From: Lyophyllum atratum
Lineage: Eukaryota > Basidiomycota > Agaricomycetes > Agaricales > Lyophyllaceae
Reading direction: 5' to 3'
NCBI GenBank assembly: GCA_014905825.1
Contig: JACGCN010000014.1
Span: 496,001 to 560,000, forward strand
DNA: 64,000 nucleotides
Part shown: piece after piece, positions 1 through 10,760 of the stretch
How the letters are laid out: each line of letters starts with the position of its first letter
Position numbering within the stretch: the stretch's first letter is position 1
The notes under the pieces: model-generated
What the model was told of the DNA's origin: nothing
What the model saw: only the letters and a program-made list of their open reading frames with translations
Databases searched by the model: none
Translations under genes and position numbers: made by a program

Positions 1-1
1 C

Positions 2-394
2 TCACTTCCCGCCGTACCTCACAACGGGATGAAGCATGGATTCAAAGCGCTAGGATACACTTTATTATTCAACCTGGTAAGAATTCATGCCCAAGAACCT
101 TCATAGTCAATGTCTCAATCCGGCCCGCATTCACAGCTCGATTATACTGCAGGTGTGCTACCTATTACACACGTCGATGTTATCCAGGACAAGCTCCCAA
201 CGACGTTTACGGCGAGGAATAGCATCGAGAAGGCGGTGTACAAGATGTACGATTCAGGAGCAATGCATGGCCTTCCCGTCGGCGTACAGGTTGTTGGAAG
301 ACGGTTGGAAGAAGAGAAAGTCCTGCATGGCATGAAGACCATCGAACATCTCTTGAGACGTGATGGAATTGCGTACAAGCTCCTGAACGCATGA
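2..394 (+). CDS. Amidase (amidase-signature family), 3' end only
   Basis: This is the C-terminal end of an amidase-signature hydrolase, the group that includes fungal acetamidases and fatty-acid amide hydrolases, which cleave C-N amide bonds. Two exons are visible, 2-76 and 137-394, joined by a 60-nt phase-0 GT-AG intron (77-136). The recognisable family features are the segment PHNGMKHGFKALGY, the LDYTAG stretch just after the intron, and the C-terminal GLPVGVQVVGRR block that closes the amidase fold. The catalytic Ser-cisSer-Lys triad lies upstream of the window and cannot be checked. The stop is TGA at 392-394. The family assignment is strong; the substrate cannot be told from this piece. 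Confidence 0.85.
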
Positions 395-907
395 GAATTT
401 GGAATAAATACCTGGTGAGCGGTAGGAATATGGATATTTTGACTGTAAGTTATGTGTACTATACACCAGTTTCCTCGTGGCAACGAAGTTCGTACTTCGC
501 GATTAGGAGCATATAATGAGGCGCTACAAATCGCATGAGAGGTAAGACGCCTTGGACGATGACAGCTAGGTCGAGCTTACAAGAAAAAGTTAGACACATC
601 TCCTGTTCATCCCATGTCCGCTGCCCTTCGGGAAACGTACAGCTAACGCTGACCCGTCAGGGACTCGTTGGATTCGTATTACAACCATGGAATCCCGGTC
701 GTAGTCTTCCTCGTCGCGCTCTTGAATCTCGATCGATCAACGGAGGCTTGCGGCAAACAGGACCAAGCCATCCCCGAAACTTGAATGCCGAAGGAAGATG
801 AACTTTTCCCTTTCACTACAACCACCACCATCAAGTATAACGCCTCCCACTACGTACATATACCCATCATTGACCTTAGTTCTACATATCCCTCACATCA
901 CCTCGTT
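395..907. other. Intergenic, no gene recognised
   Basis: No convincing coding exon was seen. The last part (about 790-907) is rich in C, T and A with CA/TC runs, as expected of a fungal promoter and 5' UTR for the next gene. An in-frame ATG at 785 would extend that gene by 41 codons, but the extension looks like low-complexity leader sequence. Confidence 0.4.
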
Positions 908-2151
908 ATGCGTCCAGTTGATTCTATCCTTCGGCCTGTCATCCACGATGACATCCAAGCCATACTCAGCCTCCACTCGGAAATCTCTTCCCTCCACAAG
1001 CTGATCTCGACTCTTTCTATCGACGAGGACCTCGTAAAGACCTGGGAGCGGCGAGAAATTTCTCCGGTTACCGAACTTTCGACTGAAGAATTTCGCCATA
1101 CGCCCCAAGATTTCTTCAACAAGGTGCGTCTCCCCTTTTTTCGAAGATCTACTCAAGAGTTCAATTGTTTCGCCAACTGTAGTCGCCCTTGAAGACCACT
1201 TTTTCCGACTTTTCACTCGTGCTCACCGCAAACAAAGAAGATTCTGGCTCATCGGGTTGTGGGGCGACGACGTTGGCAGCCTCCTGCTATCATTCGGCCT
1301 CTGAGCTCTTCTGTCACTCGCCATTGGAGAGAACTCACTACCCATCGTCTGCTAGGTCTTATCACTACCCGCCTGAGAGAGATTGTCCATCAGTGCGGTC
1401 GCACGACTCGGCGGAGAGTCCTTTCGCTTCCTTCTTGGAGCGATCCTATCCACCGACATTGGAGTGGCCGACCTTGTCATCGGAACGATCCTATCTCTGT
1501 TCACCTGTTACGCCTTATTTTTCCTCGTCAGCCTCTCGTCAGCCAACAATCTACGCTCTCCCCTATCAGCGAATCGATGCCAAAGAAGCTTCTCTTGAAC
1601 CTACCCTATCTGGTGACGAAGAATCGCCGTTCAATCGACTAGATGAATTCTGGCACCTCGAGGCCATGAAAATGCCAAGCCCCCCAATGTCTCAAGCGGT
1701 TCACGTGTATAAAACTTCTCAAACGTCTCCTTCTACGTCTCCTTCCACGTCTTCTGGTGTTCCTCTAGTATTTATCTCAGACGACGTCTTCGACGGTTCG
1801 CAAGTCTTGTCCTTGGCTCTTGCCCCCGTGGCCTCGGTCGGCCTCGGACTTCCTCAAGACATGGCTTCTGATACTTCTCTTCGATCATCCTACGACGTCC
1901 GTCCCCCGCAAGTTCTCTCGACTGCAAGGCTCTCCGTCTCCTCACGATCAAATCCATCCATCACTTGCGTCTCGCCCAAGATTCCTTTGGCGCCATCGCG
2001 CTCTGCCAACGCTGCCATGGTCTCTCTCCCATTCGGAGGGTCTCCTCGTTCTCTTGACCTGAAGTGGAAAGCAAGCCCTTGGGCCGCGACGTCGAAGAAA
2101 CGCTCGAACAAGGAGAACAAGGAGAATATCAAGCCCAAGACGTGCCAGTGA
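908..2151 (+). CDS. Unrecognised Ser/Pro-rich protein, two exons
   Basis: Exons 908-1123 and 1183-2151 are joined by a 59-nt phase-0 intron (GTGCGT...TGTAG), giving about 394 residues. The first exon encodes a short, possibly helical segment (MRPVDSILRPVIHDDIQAIL followed by heptad-like leucines). The second is rich in Ser, Pro and Thr with little predicted order, and ends in a basic KRSNKENKENIKPK tail that could act as a nuclear targeting signal. No catalytic motif or membrane segment is visible. I chose the ATG at 908 because the upstream in-frame extension from 785 is compositionally a leader. Other frames between 1180 and 1640 are also open over stretches, so the middle of the model is less certain. 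Function unknown. Confidence 0.5.
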
Positions 2152-2541
2152 CCCCTACAAGAGCGACTTTTTACCAATTATTGCAGTTCCTACCTTATTT
2201 CTTGCTTGGATACCGTCCCCCATACACAGTCTATCTAGGTACACGACTCGATCTCTACTATCCTTTTCTTGTACGACCAACCGTCCGGTGCAGTAATATC
2301 TTTTTGGTTCTAGAGTAACTTCTGTATGGCAAGGCTCTGCGATAATCAAATACATCACTATCATCTAGTTCATGTCTTCTCCGAAACGAGGACGAAGGGG
2401 TTATAAATAATGTATTCGATAGTACTATATCGGCCACGGCCTGTCCAGCAGGTATTGATATGTCACCTGTACTTGCCGCGCCCGGCAGGTATAAATTTCA
2501 GCTGTAATTGATGTTTACTTATCAGCCTGATATCCTATTCA
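2152..2541. other. Intergenic, no gene recognised
   Basis: AT-rich stretch with no coding signal that I can support. It holds the 3' flank of the Ser/Pro-rich gene and the promoter of the following gene; no clear TATA box was identified. Confidence 0.4.
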
Positions 2542-3536
2542 ATGCCTCGAAGTGCTCGTCAGATTTACCTGGACAGCATCGCTCCACCCTTACGAATTCC
2601 ACGTTGTCCCAATGGCAATCTCCATGTTGCCAAACTCAGCATGGGCAGTAAAGTCCCCCACAACATCGGTAGACGCTCTTATATGGTAAGTCGTTAATGA
2701 AGTGTTTCCTAGACTTCCGTAACTCATGCTTTTTTAGTGTAAGGCTCAGAATGGCCGCCCTCAATGCAGAAGGCCGGATGAGACTTGGCAGCCTGAACAT
2801 CCACAAGAGGTACAGGACAAGCTCCGGAGGTCCCTCGATGCCTGGGATCGTGAGCAAAAGGCTGGCCAGGCTTTGGAGAAGCTACAGAAGGCACAGCAGG
2901 TAGTCCAATCCTTTACTGCTATTGTGCCTCAAGCACGGGAGGATGCAGACCACCATTTAACTCCAACTACTCCTCGCTCTGATGCGGGTGAGCAACATCA
3001 TGTGCTTGTATGCGTATACATGTGGGTCAGTATCTGATACATTTTATTGTTGTCTAGCTCTAGCTAATGCAAAATAGGAAAACGAAGCCTGTTTTGAACA
3101 CCAAGCACAGTTGAGCAGCGGATCGTATGCCTTGTTCAATGACAAGCAACTCTGTCATGTTACCGGCTTCCCCTACACCGCTTACAGCATTTACGACGCA
3201 TTCAGAGATCGATTTCTTCCACTACCGACCTTCAGCAGCATGGAGGTACAGGATCACGAATTTCTCATCCTTCGCTCATCAACCTTGGACGACGAGGACT
3301 GCCCTGATTTACGCCGCCTGATCACTAACCTTCGTGGTGCAGTCAGGCAAAGTGATCGGTACCTTTCATTATTGTCTAACCAACCCGCAGCGGCCGACGT
3401 TCAAGTTCCCCTTCCAACTCCCTCTACCACTACTTCAGACTCGCCCACTAAACTCGGCAAACGCAAGCCCATTGAAGCGGACGAGGCAGCCGTAGACGTG
3501 GCTTTCATGCATAATACGACTGTAATGACCGTTTAA
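2542..3536 (+). CDS. Unrecognised protein with GRF-like zinc motif and coiled coil
   Basis: Proposed exons are 2542-2685, 2738-3007 (or to 3025) and 3078-3536, all phase 0, for about 290 residues. Intron 1 is a clear GTAAGT...TTTTTAG of 52 nt. The donor of intron 2 is ambiguous (GTATGC at 3008 or GTCAGT at 3026); both keep the frame. The N-terminus has a Cys/His pattern, RCPNG...HNIGRRSYMC...QCRRPDETW, which resembles a GRF zinc finger (C, N-x-GR-x-x-Y-x-C, C, W), a nucleic-acid-binding module; this is my inference and one ligand is uncertain. Residues of about 75-115 are Glu/Lys/Gln-rich and look like a coiled coil. The C-terminal domain is unknown. The last codons and the stop lie inside the left inverted repeat of the neighbouring candidate element. 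Confidence 0.6.
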
Positions 3537-3580
3537 TGGTGGTGCATTATAGCCTATAGTTAACATAGACTGGTAATGCA
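3521..3580. repeat. Left inverted repeat of the candidate KDZ element
   Basis: Read left to right, this stretch aligns with the reverse complement of 17654-17710. The core TGGTGCATTATA (12 of 12) is followed by 22 matches in the next 29 positions, ending in GACTGGTA and TGCA. Outward from the core the match continues more weakly (TAAT-ACC-TTT). The similarity extends beyond the palindrome itself, so it is not simply two copies of the array motif. It overlaps the stop codon of the gene that ends at 3536. Confidence 0.6.
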
Positions 3581-5016
3581 TGAAACTACAAGTGATACTC
3601 CCAATGCAGCCGCTACAGGCCCTGTCCTCACAGCACCTTCGTTCTGTATCACCTGACCGTACCCTATTCCTAGGTGCGACCACTGGCGCCTGCAGCAAGA
3701 CGATGATGCATCACTGCAAGCCAGCGATTTCCCGACGCCTGATGCATTTCTGGGTCCACTCCTCATCTATTATGCATCCAGCACCACGAGCATTCCCACC
3801 CGATGCATTGACCTCAGCCAGCGCCTCCTCGCCTGATGCATCAACCACCCTTTTGCACTTCCTCGATGCATCAGCCACCCTCCAGCACTTCATCGATGCG
3901 GGATGCATCAGCCATTCCAAACCTGAGGCCTGATGCATCAACTCCCCGCCACAACTTTGGCTTCCTCGACGCGATGCATCAACCACCCCTACAGCAATTC
4001 CTCGACCTGAGGGCTGATGCATCACCTGCCCGCCACAACTTCCGTTTCCTCGACGCGATGCATCAGTCGCCCTCCCCCACTTCCTCGACATGTGATGCAT
4101 CAGCCACCCTGATGCATTAGCCGCTCGAAGCCTAATGCATCAACTCCCCGCCCACAACTTCGGCTTCCTCGACGCGATGCATCAACCACCCCTCCAGCAA
4201 TTCCTCAACCTGAGGCCTGATGCATCACCTGCCCGCCACAACTTCTGTTTCCTCGACGCGATGCATCAGTCGCCCTCCCCCACTTCCTCGACATGTGATG
4301 CATCAGCCACCCTGATGCATTAGCCGCTCGAAGCCTAATGCATCAACTCCCCGCCCACAACTTCGGCTTCCTCGACGCGATGCATCAACCACCCCTCCAG
4401 CAATTCGTCAACCTGAGGCCTGATGCATCACCTGCCCGCCACAACTTCTGCCATTTCCTCGACGCGATGCATCAGTCACCCTCCCCCACTTCCTCGACAT
4501 GTGATGCATCAGCCACCCTGATGCATTAGCCGCTCGAAGCCTAATGCATCAACTCCCCGCCACAACTTCGGCTTCCTCAACGCGATGCATCAACCACCCC
4601 TCCAGCAATTCCTCGACCTGAGGGCTGATGCATCACCTGCCCGCCACAACTTCCGTTTCCTCGACGCGATGCATCAGTCGCCCTCCCCCACTTCCTCGAC
4701 ATGTGATGCATCAGCCACCCTGATGCATTAGCCGCTCGAAGCCTAGTGCATCAACTCCCCGCCACAACTTCTGCTTCCTCGACACGATGCATCAGCTGCC
4801 CTCCAGCACTGCCTCGGAACCTGATGCATCGAGCACTGCCAGCACTTCCTCGACGCCTGATGCACCAACCACCCGCCAGAGCTTCTTCACATCCACCTTA
4901 TGCATCACCCGCCCTCCAGCACCTCCTCAACGTCTAATGCATCAGCCTCCCGCCAGCGCTGCCTCGAAGCCTGATGCATCACTAGGTGCGCCGGCGCTTC
5001 GTCATTGCATGATGCA
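3575..5016. repeat. Palindromic minisatellite array A with ~203-bp higher-order unit
   Basis: About 38 copies of an ATGCAT core (by eye), mostly inside the 10-bp palindromes TGATGCATCA or TAATGCATTA, spaced about 15-45 bp apart. From 3933 the array is organised as a higher-order tandem repeat. Units begin at about 3933, 4135, 4338, 4544 and 4746 (spacing 202-206 bp), each carrying six palindromes and the same intervening C-rich spacers. Copies differ by a few substitutions and small indels. The flanks (3575-3930 and 4790-5016) hold the same palindrome with diverged spacers. Short open frames across it are by-products of the repeat, not genes. Confidence 0.9.
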
Positions 5017-5040
5017 TTAATAGCCCTCGGTACCCGAGAT

Positions 5041-5325
5041 CGAGTAATTTTGGCATCCAATTACTATTACTACACAATTATACTTGTAAATCAGTGCCTT
5101 GTGGGTCGTGAATGTCATCGACACTTTAAACTCAAGTGGCCGATGAACACTGTCTTACACATTAAGACATATATATTGTATGTGTAGCAAGAAAACAAGA
5201 TGTACAAGATAATCAACAAGAATACGAGGAATCAAGACGCGGGATGATATCAGCAAGAATAGATCAACGAGATGCGAGCAACGAGATGGGCAGCAAGAGG
5301 TTAACAGAATGTCAGCAAGAATAGA
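5041..5325. other. Spacer with purine-rich short repeats
   Basis: No gene. The right half is purine-rich and contains a near-duplicate of TCAGCAAGAATAGATCAA at about 5250 and 5310, plus several diverged AGCAAGA/AACGAGATG variants. It forms the 3' flank of the minus-strand gene that follows. Confidence 0.5.
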
Positions 5326-8300
5326 TCAATAAGATGAAAGTAACAGGTCGAGCAACAATAGAGTAGCAAGATAGGGTATGGGTCCAAAGACATCGACAGA
5401 AGCCCAGATCAAGAAGAACCTAGAAAAGAGAACATCAGTTCGATTTCTTGGCCCTGTCGTAGCCATGTCATGATCAGTTGAGGAGCTCGACAGAAGTATG
5501 GAAAAGTACTTACCGTTTCGATGCACCTGATGCATTTTCCTTGGCCGCGCGCTTACGAGTCGGCGGCATCAGTTTCTCGAAGCATTGATACACGTCGTTG
5601 ACGCATGCGCGCCAATGCGGCTCCGATGTGTCTTGCCACTGCGACCCAGAGTTCATGCATTGCCCCCACCACACCAGCATCGTCATCACCGAGACCATCC
5701 CGTTTGGTCCGCCTTTCCGCAATGCCGCCCAATCCTCGATGCTCGACACGTCCAGCTCAGGGGAGTCGTATATCGGTTTCGGCAGCACCTCAGTGGTCTG
5801 GCGAAAGGCGGGTTGCATGCTCTTCCACCAAGCCATGACCGCGTACCCGAACTCGAGCGGATCTTGTATAGCTGGCGTGGATGCGTATGCCCGAACACCA
5901 CCGCGACCCTTCGCAACCCACTTGGCCCACTCCTCGGGCCGGGTCTTTGTTGACGGCAGGGCTCCCTTCGCATGTGACCCCATTGCATCCTCAAACCTGA
6001 CCCACGCTCCCACGCATTTTGCCCACTCATTGCCAAGATCGCGCGTCAACAAATGAGCCTCCGCGGCGACTGCCCAGGTTGGTCGCTCTGTCGGTACCTG
6101 CTCCGATTCCATGCCAGGAGGAACATTCTCCTTATTGGAGGAGTCGAGCGACAGCTTTGTCACGGACCCGATCTCGTTCATCTTATCAGCTCGGGTTGAA
6201 GGAATGATGTGTCGCCCAGAGCGGGAACGTGACTGCGCAGAAGATGATGCATCAGTGTTTGCATTTGCCGCGATCCCAAGGACACCAAGGGAAGGTGCGG
6301 GGACGGGACCAGCAGGGAGAGATGGCGCAATAATGGGAAGGGGGAGGGGAACCCGATCTTCGAGGCCGGTATTTGGCATTGGGATAGGAGTGGTGCTGGT
6401 AGGTAAATGAGCCTCGAGGCCGACGGCGGCGGAGGAGATCGGATGGGCGGTTGGAGGAGGCGTGGTGTGAGCGAATAGATTTGGTTGTGTAGAGAACATG
6501 TCGAGATGAGACGAAGGCAGGGTTGGCAATGCGGCATTGGGCGGCATGACCCCTGGAAAGGGCATGGGAACCAAATTAGGGCCCGAGGGGGGGAGAGTGA
6601 ATGCATCAAACCAGGCGAGATCGGCGGAGAAGTCCTGAGGCCATTGATAATTGTCTGGCCCCCCCCATGCGTTCTCTTTCGAAGGCGGCACTCCCTCGTT
6701 GAGGCTCTCAAGGAACGCTGAGAGTTCGGGATTGCTGTCGAAGGGTGGCATATCGCTCCCATGAGACAGCGGAATGATGGGATCGGATGGAGTGCTGAAT
6801 TCGGGAGCGGGAGCGGGAATGGGAACAGGAATGGGAGAAGGGGCAACGAATTCCATGCGGTGTTCCAGGCCCGGCGATGCCGCTAATCCTGGGTGGGTGG
6901 TTGCCGGGGCAGTCGGATGGGAAGGCATCGCCGTCACCGGTTCAACCACGACGGTGGGAGCGGTTAATGCATCAGTAGTACCACGACCTGGAGATTACCC
7001 ATTCAAAACAATGCGAAGAGATTTTAGCAAAAGGCTCACCAACTAGGCTGGTCACTTGTTCACCAGCGATCACAGGACCAACTTGGATAGTTGATGCATC
7101 ACTCGTTGAAGGGCCTGGAGATTAATGTGTTAGTTTAATGCCCATACTCTTGCATTACTACTCGCCTAACGTGCTTGACGATGCATCAGCCAATTGAAGC
7201 GCGGCCTTATCTACCTCTGTAACGAGCACCATACCCTCATCATCTTCCTTCACCCCGCCACTATCGACATCCATACTCGCATTATCATCCTTGGATCGGC
7301 TGTCCAGAGCGCGCGAACGACGGACTTCCGGTGCTGAGGAATCGGTCAGTTACATAGCCCTCAAACATGGTTGTCACTTACAATACACGTGGCACAAGAA
7401 GTCGGTATACGGCTCCATGTATGCCTTCTCGAAGTCCGGATGGGCGTGTTGGAATTGTTTCCCGCTGTCGGTCTCGCCGACATGATAACTAGAAGGCGCG
7501 TATTTGAGAGCTAAATATAAAGATATAGATCATTTGCACTTACCTTAAAACAGAGACCTCCCCGCCATCGGATGGGTCAGGTCCGCCCATAAGAATGGAG
7601 AAAGACCAGCCAGTCTTCGCAGCCAGCGTGTGGAGAAAACGTCCAAGGTGTCTGGGGCAGTCTTCAATTGCTCTGTGGAAAGATTTAGAATCAGCGGTCA
7701 GCTTATTTCCCACCACCGGCCTCGGAGAAAATCACTTACTCCATGAACTGTTCATTAGTACGTTCCTCGGGTTCCAACAAAGTCTCTTTTTTGGCGATCA
7801 ACTCCGCCAGCCGCTCTTCCACCTTGGCCTTGACATCCTCATCTTCTTCCGCCTCCCACAACCGTTTAGTGAGTGCATTTCTCAGAACGAGCTTGTCACC
7901 TCGCCCCAGATTCAACCTAGACGCCTCTTCCTCCACCAACGGCTTAATTTTGTCGTCATAATATAGCTTGGAATATATTTCGGTTTTCTGGAGTAAGCGG
8001 GTACGGCCGCCGTGATCGCCAAGCGCCTTGGGCTGCTTTTCAACAGCTGTACGGGCCCTTGGTGTTGTTCTCCATCGAAACCAGGTTTTTAATTGCTAAT
8101 CAATCGGGACTTTAGTCAATTATAGTCTAGCCAGCTATTAATATGTGATGAACAAACCTGTCTTCGTGACTGAACCGCTCCTTTAAGGTTTTCGGTGTCT
8201 TCAGGAGAATAGTCGGATTTAGCCTTGTCGGGGAACACAACCTTACACTCCGGATATTCTCCTGCCCAATCCTCATAGAGGTTTGCCCAGAACCGAGTGT

Positions 8301-8400
8301 AAGCTGGTGACTTTTTATCCTTTCGAGCAGTGCGGTAGTCCTCCAAACGTTCTTCGAGGAATGCATATTGCTCGGCCGTAGTCCAGGACGTTCCGGGCAT
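5326..8400 (-). CDS. Eight-exon protein of unknown function inside the candidate element
   Basis: Exons, 5' to 3' on the minus strand: 8400-8158, 8095-7740, 7672-7544, 7488-7382, 7333-7166, 7114-7040, 6987-5510 (851 residues, stop TAA at 5512-5510). All junction phases agree. The intron after 7166 needs a GC donor (GCGAGT). The stop overlaps a good donor (CG|GTAAGT); splicing 5513-5420 would add exon 5419-5326 and a hydrophobic 30-residue tail. N-terminal exons encode a compact domain (starts MPGTSWTTAEQYAF; later KTWFRWRT and SFSILMGGPDPSDGGEVSVL). The middle is Pro/Ser/Ala-rich linker. The C-terminal domain is Trp-rich (AVMAWWKSMQPAF, RKGGPNGMVSVMTMLVWWG). I recall similar proteins in mushroom genomes but know no function. 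Several exons carry the palindrome in frame as Asp-Ala-Ser. Confidence 0.75.
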
Positions 8401-8719
8401 CTAAGGACGGATCGATGATTAAGCGTTTCGGGAGCAAATGATAAAAATAACACACGATCTACAATGTTTCAGGGACTCAGGGTGCAAAAAAAAGACCGAG
8501 ATTGTCCCCGGGTTGACCGGTCCTGAAGCGGCATGAGATGCCGGCTTGAACCTTACTATTTCAACTGACCAGTTGGCGTGATCTAGCCAATCAAAATCAT
8601 CACATCAGTGTTTGCATCAAGCCACCCCGCAGGAGTATAAAGTTCGGGTAAACCAATCTACAAGGTCCCATCCCCACTTGAACTAGTACCCCGATCTTTG
8701 ATCAAGTTACCTCGCTCCC
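8401..8719. promoter_or_regulatory. Divergent promoter between two element genes
   Basis: This 319-bp gap separates the start codons of two divergently transcribed genes. On the plus-strand side there is a CCAAT box at 8587-8591 and a TATA box (TATAAAG) at 8636-8642, about 78 bp upstream of the ATG at 8720. No comparably clear TATA box was seen toward the minus-strand gene. Confidence 0.5.
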
Positions 8720-9535
8720 ATGACCAACACTAACACCGCCAAGGATGATGGAGCTGCGCTGGCTCCCTCCTCCATGACACTTGCCGAGGTCCTGACCCTC
8801 CTGACCCTCGGTGGCGGTAAGTCATCAGGCCCTTTTAGAAATAGTCTTAATCACACATTTTTTAGGGTTAACGCTCCATGTTGGTGAACCCGCATCAACC
8901 ACCACCCTGGCCGCCACCCCTGGTCCCTTCGCCCCCGCCGCTAATCCGCCTCCCTCGTCTGGAGGAGGTGGTGGTGGTAGTGGTGTTGCAACCGCAACCG
9001 CGACTTGTAAGTATCGCCGTTCTCACAGCGCCGTGGAATCTGCTACTTACAAGTTACATACTGTAGCCGTCCCAATTTCTGCAGTTGCAGCGGGTGAGCA
9101 GTACCCTTGCTCCTCCTGTGCAGCCGCTGGCTGTCTCCCCCCGCCTCCGACTGTGGGCAGAGATGAGGCTGGAAACGGCGGATGCGAGGCGTCTGGATCA
9201 GCCAATCCGGCTCAGGGCGGCAATGTGGCCGAGGAGAACGGTATGCACCCCAATTTTACCTTTCGATCCAAGTCTTACAAAACCTGTCAGACGAAGTCAA
9301 CACGGGACGGTGGTATGCTGTCACGAGGGGCCGGCAGGTCGGTGTCTTCTCCGACTGGTGAGTCATCAACACAATTTGCTTGAAACTGCTTGACCTTGTC
9401 CACCCAGGTCGGAAGTTGCCCCACTCGTTGTCGGTGTTGGGAGCGCGGTGTTTTAACCGCTATGCCACACATTCCCTCGCTGTCCGTGCCTATGCCCGCG
9501 CGATGAGTCTCGGCAACGTCATGCCCATCCCCTAA
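8720..9535 (+). CDS. Viroplasmin / RNase H1 N-terminal-like protein, frameshifted at the end
   Basis: Proposed exons are 8720-8816, 8866-9006, 9067-9240, 9291-9357 and from 9408. The N-terminus has MTLAEVLTLLTLGG, then a Gly/Pro/Ala-rich linker. The C-terminal domain matches the viroplasmin/RNase H1-N fold: GRWYAVTRGRQVGVFSDW followed by APLVVGVGSAVF, a small domain that binds RNA-DNA or double-stranded nucleic acid in characterised members. In the given frame translation stops at 9454-9456. The TTTT run at 9451-9454 appears one base too long: in the next frame the domain continues (NRYATHSLAVRAYARAM) to a stop at 9533-9535. This is either a recent frameshift or a homopolymer error. A 30-nt GTGAGC...CAG segment at 9094-9123 could be a micro-intron but is in frame, so I left it exonic. 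Confidence 0.65.
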
Positions 9536-10760
9536 TTTCTTGGACGCTATCTTTTTTGGACTTTGTAGCAGCCTCGTGTACATTTATATCCCACCTTCTT
9601 CGCTGCCCTATCCCCTGCTTCCTGATGCCCTGCTGATATTGTTGTTTGTGCCTGCTTTGCTATGATGTACCTGTCTTTCCTATGATGTGTCTGTCTTTGT
9701 GTGTCGTCGTCGTCTCCCCTCCCCCATCATTGTTTTTAGGCATATCACTACGTATTCCTACACTCCACATGGATCCGTACCCCGCCTATCTCTTCTACCA
9801 TCCCCACACTTCCTTCCCCACCCCACCCCCCACATAAAACTAATATATTGAATTTCTTGAAAATTATCTGTGTGATAAAAGTGTTCAACTCTGTATTGAT
9901 CTGGCGCCGCAGCCATGTTCCTCAAAAGAGAAATGTGGCTGTGCTACACGTGTAAAATGAGGGGCATTTTGGTCAACCTCCATTCCAGAGTTAACCCTCA
10001 AAAGTCACATGTCTACCGATACCCGGTGCTCGGGTCTGGGTCACAGCAGGGTATAGAATTGTATGACCCGGACCCCAACCTATCCGGGTAGGCATACTGC
10101 ACCTGGCCGGGTAGCTGTACCCGTGCTAATCACTATCGACACTGAGCGCAAATTGGGCCTGATCATGAGCGTTCCGACCGAATCGAAGAAGGGGTAATCA
10201 CGATCGAATGTGTTCATTTTTAGAAAAACCACGTCATGGCTAAAAGTAGCCCTCGGACCGTGTTTGCTTGACATCGCCAGCCAATCAGAGAACGAATAAA
10301 TGGCTGCTGAAACCGGCCGCGAAATCATAATGTGAACATAGCGAAGTATTGAGACGGCTTGAGGCTCACTAGTGTATCTCAGGAACCTTCTTACAACTGT
10401 GCCTTTCCACAGAAACCCTTTTGTACACACCCATCACAATACGATCTTTCGCAAAGTGGGCATGAGTAGATCGGTGGTTAGAGCCAAAATCAACCCCACT
10501 GAAGACATTCGTTCATGCATGTCGTTAAACAATGTCTCATTTGAATCATGTTTGAAGTGTATTTAGGTATAATAAAACCACTGAATAGGCCTGAGCACCC
10601 ATGACATGCCTGATATGAACCATGGAAGACCTTTAGTCGTGTTTCTGTAGACTCTCGGCCCTGTACTTATCAAACATTTCGACGCGTGATGAATGAGCCC
10701 GTTATGTATAGCACACATGTACACTAGCAGACAGATACATTGAGGGTTAATGAAGAGTAA
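9536..10760. other. Intergenic stretch inside the candidate element, no gene
   Basis: I found no coding exon. It includes a pyrimidine-rich region (about 9640-9840), a cluster of CGGGT/ACCCG words around 10020-10115 that could form small hairpins, and the motif GAGGGGCATTTTGGTC at 9959-9974, which recurs with one extra base at 17911-17927. The region just before 10760 is the 3' flank of the minus-strand gene. Confidence 0.4.

Noticed and set aside
3836..5020. Several ~60-90 residue open frames rich in MHQ, DAS and PP across array A
   Set aside because: They follow the 203-bp repeat unit exactly, end at the same repeated TAG and show no independent coding signal; they are by-products of the satellite.
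8811..9383. Unspliced 190-residue frame starting MAVSHQALLEIVLITHF
   Set aside because: It reads through the clear GTAAGT...TTTTTTAG intron at 8817-8865; the spliced start at 8720 with its TATA box is more plausible.
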